From Monomorium pharaonis (Eukaryota; Arthropoda; Insecta; Hymenoptera; Formicidae): a stretch of 64,000 nt of DNA. Made by a program: the position numbers and the translations under genes. The stretch is from assembly GCF_013373865.1 (NCBI RefSeq), contig NC_050468.1, forward strand, positions 7,130,510-7,194,509, written 5' to 3'. Below, piece by piece: positions 60,126 through 64,000 of this stretch. Within the stretch, counting starts at the first letter, position 1, and each line of letters opens with the position of its first letter. The notes beneath the pieces were generated by a model that saw nothing but the letters and a program-made list of their open reading frames with translations, did not search any database and was not told where the DNA came from.

Positions 60126-60979
60126 CAAGCATGTGTTCTTAAATCATGCCGGTACAATATAAAAATTCTTATGGTGGTACGATTTAGGTACAAAACTTAA
60201 CAAATTTAATAAAAATATTTATGTAATCTTTATAATAATTATAAATTTATATGGTATATGCGTGCTACATACTTTACAATAACCTTTTTTTAGAAAAACA
60301 AAAATTCAGTAAAACCGTATGATTGCATTATTATCAGCTATATAAATTGATGAAAAATTTGCATTATTTGTACCTGATTTTCTAAAATGCTGGTAACATC
60401 CACAAAACAAAATGTAACGTGTTAATTTTACATCCATAATACTCGTTTCTTATTTACTTTATATATTCTGATTACTAAATGTTGCTTACATTAAGTATAC
60501 CTAAATATTGGAAAAATACTATAAAATAATGAAAAATAAAAAAATGATTTAAGCGATTAGTATGCATTCAGCTACCTAACTCTTCTCTATATATTAGGGT
60601 GTGCTGGAAAACTTAAAAATTATCTAATCAGAACGGGATGGAATCTTTGATTTTGGCAAGGAAAACAAAAAATTTTCCAAACTTTGAAGCTCTTACCAAA
60701 ATAAAAGATATTAACTCATAGAAAAGTGATTTTGGAGTTTTATTTTCAGATCGAAAACTTTTATGCACTATTCTGATCTCAGAGAATTTTGTGCTTTTGT
60801 TTCACACATCCAAATTATGTATCAACGATTTAATAAAACTATTCTCTTTGCGCGAAAATTTAGATTTTTAATAAGTATTAATTTATAAAATGCTGTGGGT
60901 ATTAAACAAATGGTAGTTTTATGCGTTTTTTATATTCCATCACAGTATAATAAAAGACATTTTACATGAATTATTTCAG

Positions 60980-61088
60980 AAATGCCGACAAAATACCGTG
61001 TAAACATTTTTACGAATGCAAGACGAAGAAACTTGAAAGGAGAAGGAGAAAGTCTAAGAGGCATCGTATGTCGATGGGACAATTATGG
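60980..61088 (+). other. Candidate internal exon of an unidentified gene
   Basis: A good acceptor (ttatttcag, ending 60979) and a strong donor (atgg|gtgagt, GT at 61089) bound 109 bases with two open frames. One frame ends in phase 0 and reads IPCKHFYECKTKKLERR followed by a basic RRRKSKR run, which could be a dibasic or furin-type cleavage site of a secreted precursor. The other starts MPTKYRVNIFTNARRR. I recognise neither. No partner exon is identified in the window. Confidence 0.3.
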
Positions 61089-61099
61089 GTGAGTTTATT

Positions 61100-61800
61100 A
61101 ATTATTTATTTATTCTTTAATTATTTAAAAATTTATTATTTATATTATTAATTATATCTGGTTATTCGGTAAATAGCTGTAAAATTAATTATTTTTTGGA
61201 AGTTATGTAATTATTTTATTGAATGCCTTTATTTAAAAGAAAAATAATTAAAAATTTAATACGCCCAGTAATATATTTTAGTATGTTAATTATTTGGGGA
61301 TTGCTTTAGAGTAATCTGAATAAACTTGTATTTTACACATTAACATGATTGTGCTACAACTTTGCTACTGCACATTATAGTGGCGAATATTTAATTTCTA
61401 TTTAAAAAAATATACTAAATCTATGAAAAAGTAATCCTATCTAAAAAAGGAGATGTTAAATCGAATCGAATTTATTGTTGCCGCTTTTCCGAGATGCTGA
61501 TTGGCTGTCTCGCTATAAAGTTGTTAAGTGCGTTGTGACTGTCTTCACTTCGTGTCATTTCCAGCTGTCAAACTACTTCGTGTCATTTTCAGCTGTCAAA
61601 CTGTCACTTTTGATAGCTGATTGAAATAATTACAAGAAATCAGGGAAAAAGAAAAAAGAGCCAAATAAAAAATATACGAGAGGAAGAGAAAGAGAGAGAG
61701 AGAGAAAGAGAGAAAGGGGGGGGGGGAGAAGTAAGAATCCTTTCTAAAAAAGGGCATGGCATCAATACTCGCATCTCTCGAAGTATTGTTGTCGCTTTTC
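61100..61800. other. Intergenic with GA-rich tract
   Basis: AT-rich DNA with a short tandem ctgtcaaactacttcgtgtc / tgtcatttccagctgtcaaa duplication near 61,550-61,610 and a purine tract at 61,680-61,730. No gene. Confidence 0.5.
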
Positions 61801-61828
61801 CGCGATGCCGATTAAACGTGTGTCAATA

Positions 61829-64000
61829 GTTTTTAAAAAAGTTATGGTGTTGTAATTAATAAAAACATTTTTTTAAAAACTATTTTGCCCGGAAAACTTG
61901 AATTTTGAAAGCTGGACGTGAAGTGCTAATTGATAATCGACAGATTTATTTATTTTAACGCAGTTTTCATATAGTTCCGGACGCGTCCAATAATTTTCTA
62001 AAGAGTTCCAGTGATATAATTAATTAAAACATTTTTTAAACAATTATTTTGTCCGAAAAACTTGACTTTTGAGGGCTAAAGGTGAGATGCTGTTCAAATA
62101 TCGACAGATCTAATTATTTTAACGTAATTCTCATATAGTTCGGGACGCGTACAATATGTTTCTATAAAGTTCAGGTGATATAATTAATTAGAACATTTTT
62201 TAAACAATTATTTTGCCCGAAAAACTTGAATTTCTAAGGCTACACGACAAGTGCTAATCGAATATCGACAGATCTAATTATTTTAACGTAATTCTCATAT
62301 AGTTCGGGACGCGTACAATATGTTTCTATAAAGTTCAGGTGATATAATTAATTAGAACATTTTTTAAACAATTATTTTGCCCGAAAAACTTGAATTTCTA
62401 AGGCTACACGTCAAGTGCTATTTGAATATCGACAGATCTATTTATTTTAACGTAATTCTCATATAGTTCGGGACGCGTACAATATGTTTCTATAAAGTTC
62501 CGGTGATATAATTAATTAGAACATTTTTTAAACAATTATTTTGCCCGAAAAACTTGAATTTTTGGGCTAGACGTGAAATGCAAATCGAATATTGACAATT
62601 ATGTCTATTTCAACGCAGTTTTCATATAGTTCTGTACGCGTATAATGGTTTTTTAAAGAGTTACGGCGTTATAATTAATTAAAACATTTTTTAAACAATT
62701 CTTTTGCTCGAAAAACTTGAATTTCTAAGGCTACACGTCAAGTGCTATTCGAATATTGACAGATCTATTTATTTTAACGAAATTCTCATATAGTTCGGGA
62801 CGCGTACAATATGTTTCTGTAAAGTTCCGGTGATATAATTAATTAGAACATTATTTAAACAATTATTTTGCTTGAAAAACTTGAATTTCTAAGGCTACAC
62901 GACAAGTGCTAATCGAATATCGACAGATCTAATTATTTTAACGTAATTCTCATATAGTTCGGGACGCGTACAATATGTTTCTATAAAGTTCCGGTGATAT
63001 AATTAATTAGAACATTTTTTAAACAATTATTATGCTTGAAAAACTTGAATTTTTAAGGCTACACGACAAGTGCTAATCGAATATCGACAGATCTAATTAT
63101 TTTAACGTAATTCTCATATAGTTCGGGACGCGTACAATATGTTTCTGTAAAGTTCCGGTGATATAATTAATTAGAACATTTTTTAAACAATTATTTTGCT
63201 TGAAAAACTTGAATTTCTAAGGCTACACGACAAGTGCTAATCGAATATCGACAGATCTAATTATTTTAACGTAATTCTCATATAGTTCGGGACGCGTACA
63301 ATATGTTTCTATAAAGTTCAGGTGATATAATTAATTAGAACATTTTTTAAACAATTATTTTGCTTGAAAAACTTGAATTTCTAAGGCTACACGACAAGTG
63401 CTAATCGAATATCGACAGATCTAATTATTTTAACGTAATTCTCATATAGTTCGGGACGCGTACAATATGTTTCTATAAAGTTCCGGTGATATAATTAATT
63501 AGAACATTTTTTAAACAATTATTTTGCTTGAAAAACTTGAATTTCTAAGGCTACACAACAAGTGCTAATCGAATATCAACAGATCTAATTATTTTAACGT
63601 AATTCTCATATAGTTCGGGACGCGTACAATATGTTTCTATAAAGTTCAGGTGATATAATTAATTAGAACATTTTTTAAACAATTATTTTGCCCGAAAAAC
63701 TTGAATTTCTAAGGCTACACGTCAAGTGCTATTTGAATATCGACAGATCTATTTATTTTAACGTAATTCTCATATAGTTCGGGACGCGTACAATATGTTT
63801 CTATAAAGTTCCGGTGATATAATTAATTAGAACATTTTTTAAACAATTATTTTGCCCGAAAAACTTGAATTTTTGAGGCTACACGACAAGTGTTAATCGA
63901 ATATCGACAGATCTATTTATTTTAACGTAATTCACATATAGTTCGGAACGCTTACAATATGTTTCTGTAAAGTTCAGGTGATATAATTAATTAAAACATT
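61829..64000. repeat. 164-bp tandem satellite array, at least 13 units
   Basis: The landmark agttcgggacgcgt recurs at 61973 (variant), 62137, 62301, 62465, 62628 (variant), 62792, 62956, 63120, 63284, 63448, 63612, 63776 and 63940. All steps are 164 bases except one of 163. The first and fifth units are the most diverged; most others differ at few bases. The array is open at the right end of the window. Homogeneous AT-rich arrays of this length are common in insect heterochromatin; any centromeric role is unknown. Confidence 0.95.

Noticed and set aside
61829..64000. Regular repeats as a CRISPR array
   Set aside because: The whole 164-bp unit repeats without unique spacers and the genome is eukaryotic, so it is a satellite.
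1..64000. tRNA or rRNA genes
   Set aside because: No cloverleaf with A/B boxes and no rRNA-like conserved stretch was recognised by eye; a covariance-model scan would be decisive.

Overview
The window looks like nuclear DNA of an insect, most probably an ant or another hymenopteran. It is very AT-rich, has scattered GC/CpG-richer islands, introns with GT..AG borders, AATAAA signals and many short inverted-repeat transposons. Two gene families can be recognised: one complete short-chain dehydrogenase/reductase (SDR) gene and a tandem array of secreted G12-like proteins (insect allergen-related repeat family, PF06757). The organism call is inference; no species marker is present.

Layout. 1-5,250: a five-coding-exon SDR gene (farnesol dehydrogenase / DHRS11-like, 249 aa, plus strand) whose introns hold three inverted-repeat elements. 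5,250-13,700: no gene I can support; AT-rich DNA with three GC-richer islands. 13,700-53,250: the G12-like array, all on the plus strand. It holds gene A1 (15.4 kb, start codon lost), a truncated pseudogene (24.1 kb), A2 (26.1 kb), B1 (30.9 kb), pseudogene psi-B2 (34.4 kb), B3 (37.7 kb), pseudogene psi-B4 (41.4 kb), B5 (45.5 kb) and B6 (52.3 kb). Each gene has a TATA box and a short untranslated exon 1, then an intron whose acceptor AG directly abuts the ATG, so the whole protein lies on exon 2. The psi-B2 + B3 segment is duplicated as psi-B4 + B5 with a spacing of about 7.3-7.7 kb. 53,250-61,800: mostly intergenic, with MITEs, a possible minus-strand promoter near 56.85 kb and a possible orphan exon near 61.0 kb. 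61,830-64,000: a 164-bp satellite array running off the window.

The array proteins share a signal peptide of about 19 residues ending GQA|YP, then two roughly 100-residue helical half-repeats. The mature proteins are nearly free of cysteine. Known relatives (mosquito G12, cockroach Bla g 1) are gut proteins, and Bla g 1 binds lipid; a midgut role here is inference from family. Subfamily A (A1, A2) and subfamily B (B1-B6) differ in the N-terminal linker and in the central connector between the half-repeats.

Mobile DNA is the other main theme. There is a 2.8-kb hierarchical palindrome at 16.8-19.6 kb; a decayed LINE with a clean 14-bp target duplication inserted at a G12 pseudogene; a hAT-like element with an 8-bp duplication and a matching empty site in the sister duplication; nested MITEs; and stacked hairpins inside the B5 intron. 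The most useful items for follow-up are the A1 start-codon loss, the pseudogene pair with shared lesions, the B3/B5 identity tract and the hierarchical palindrome.
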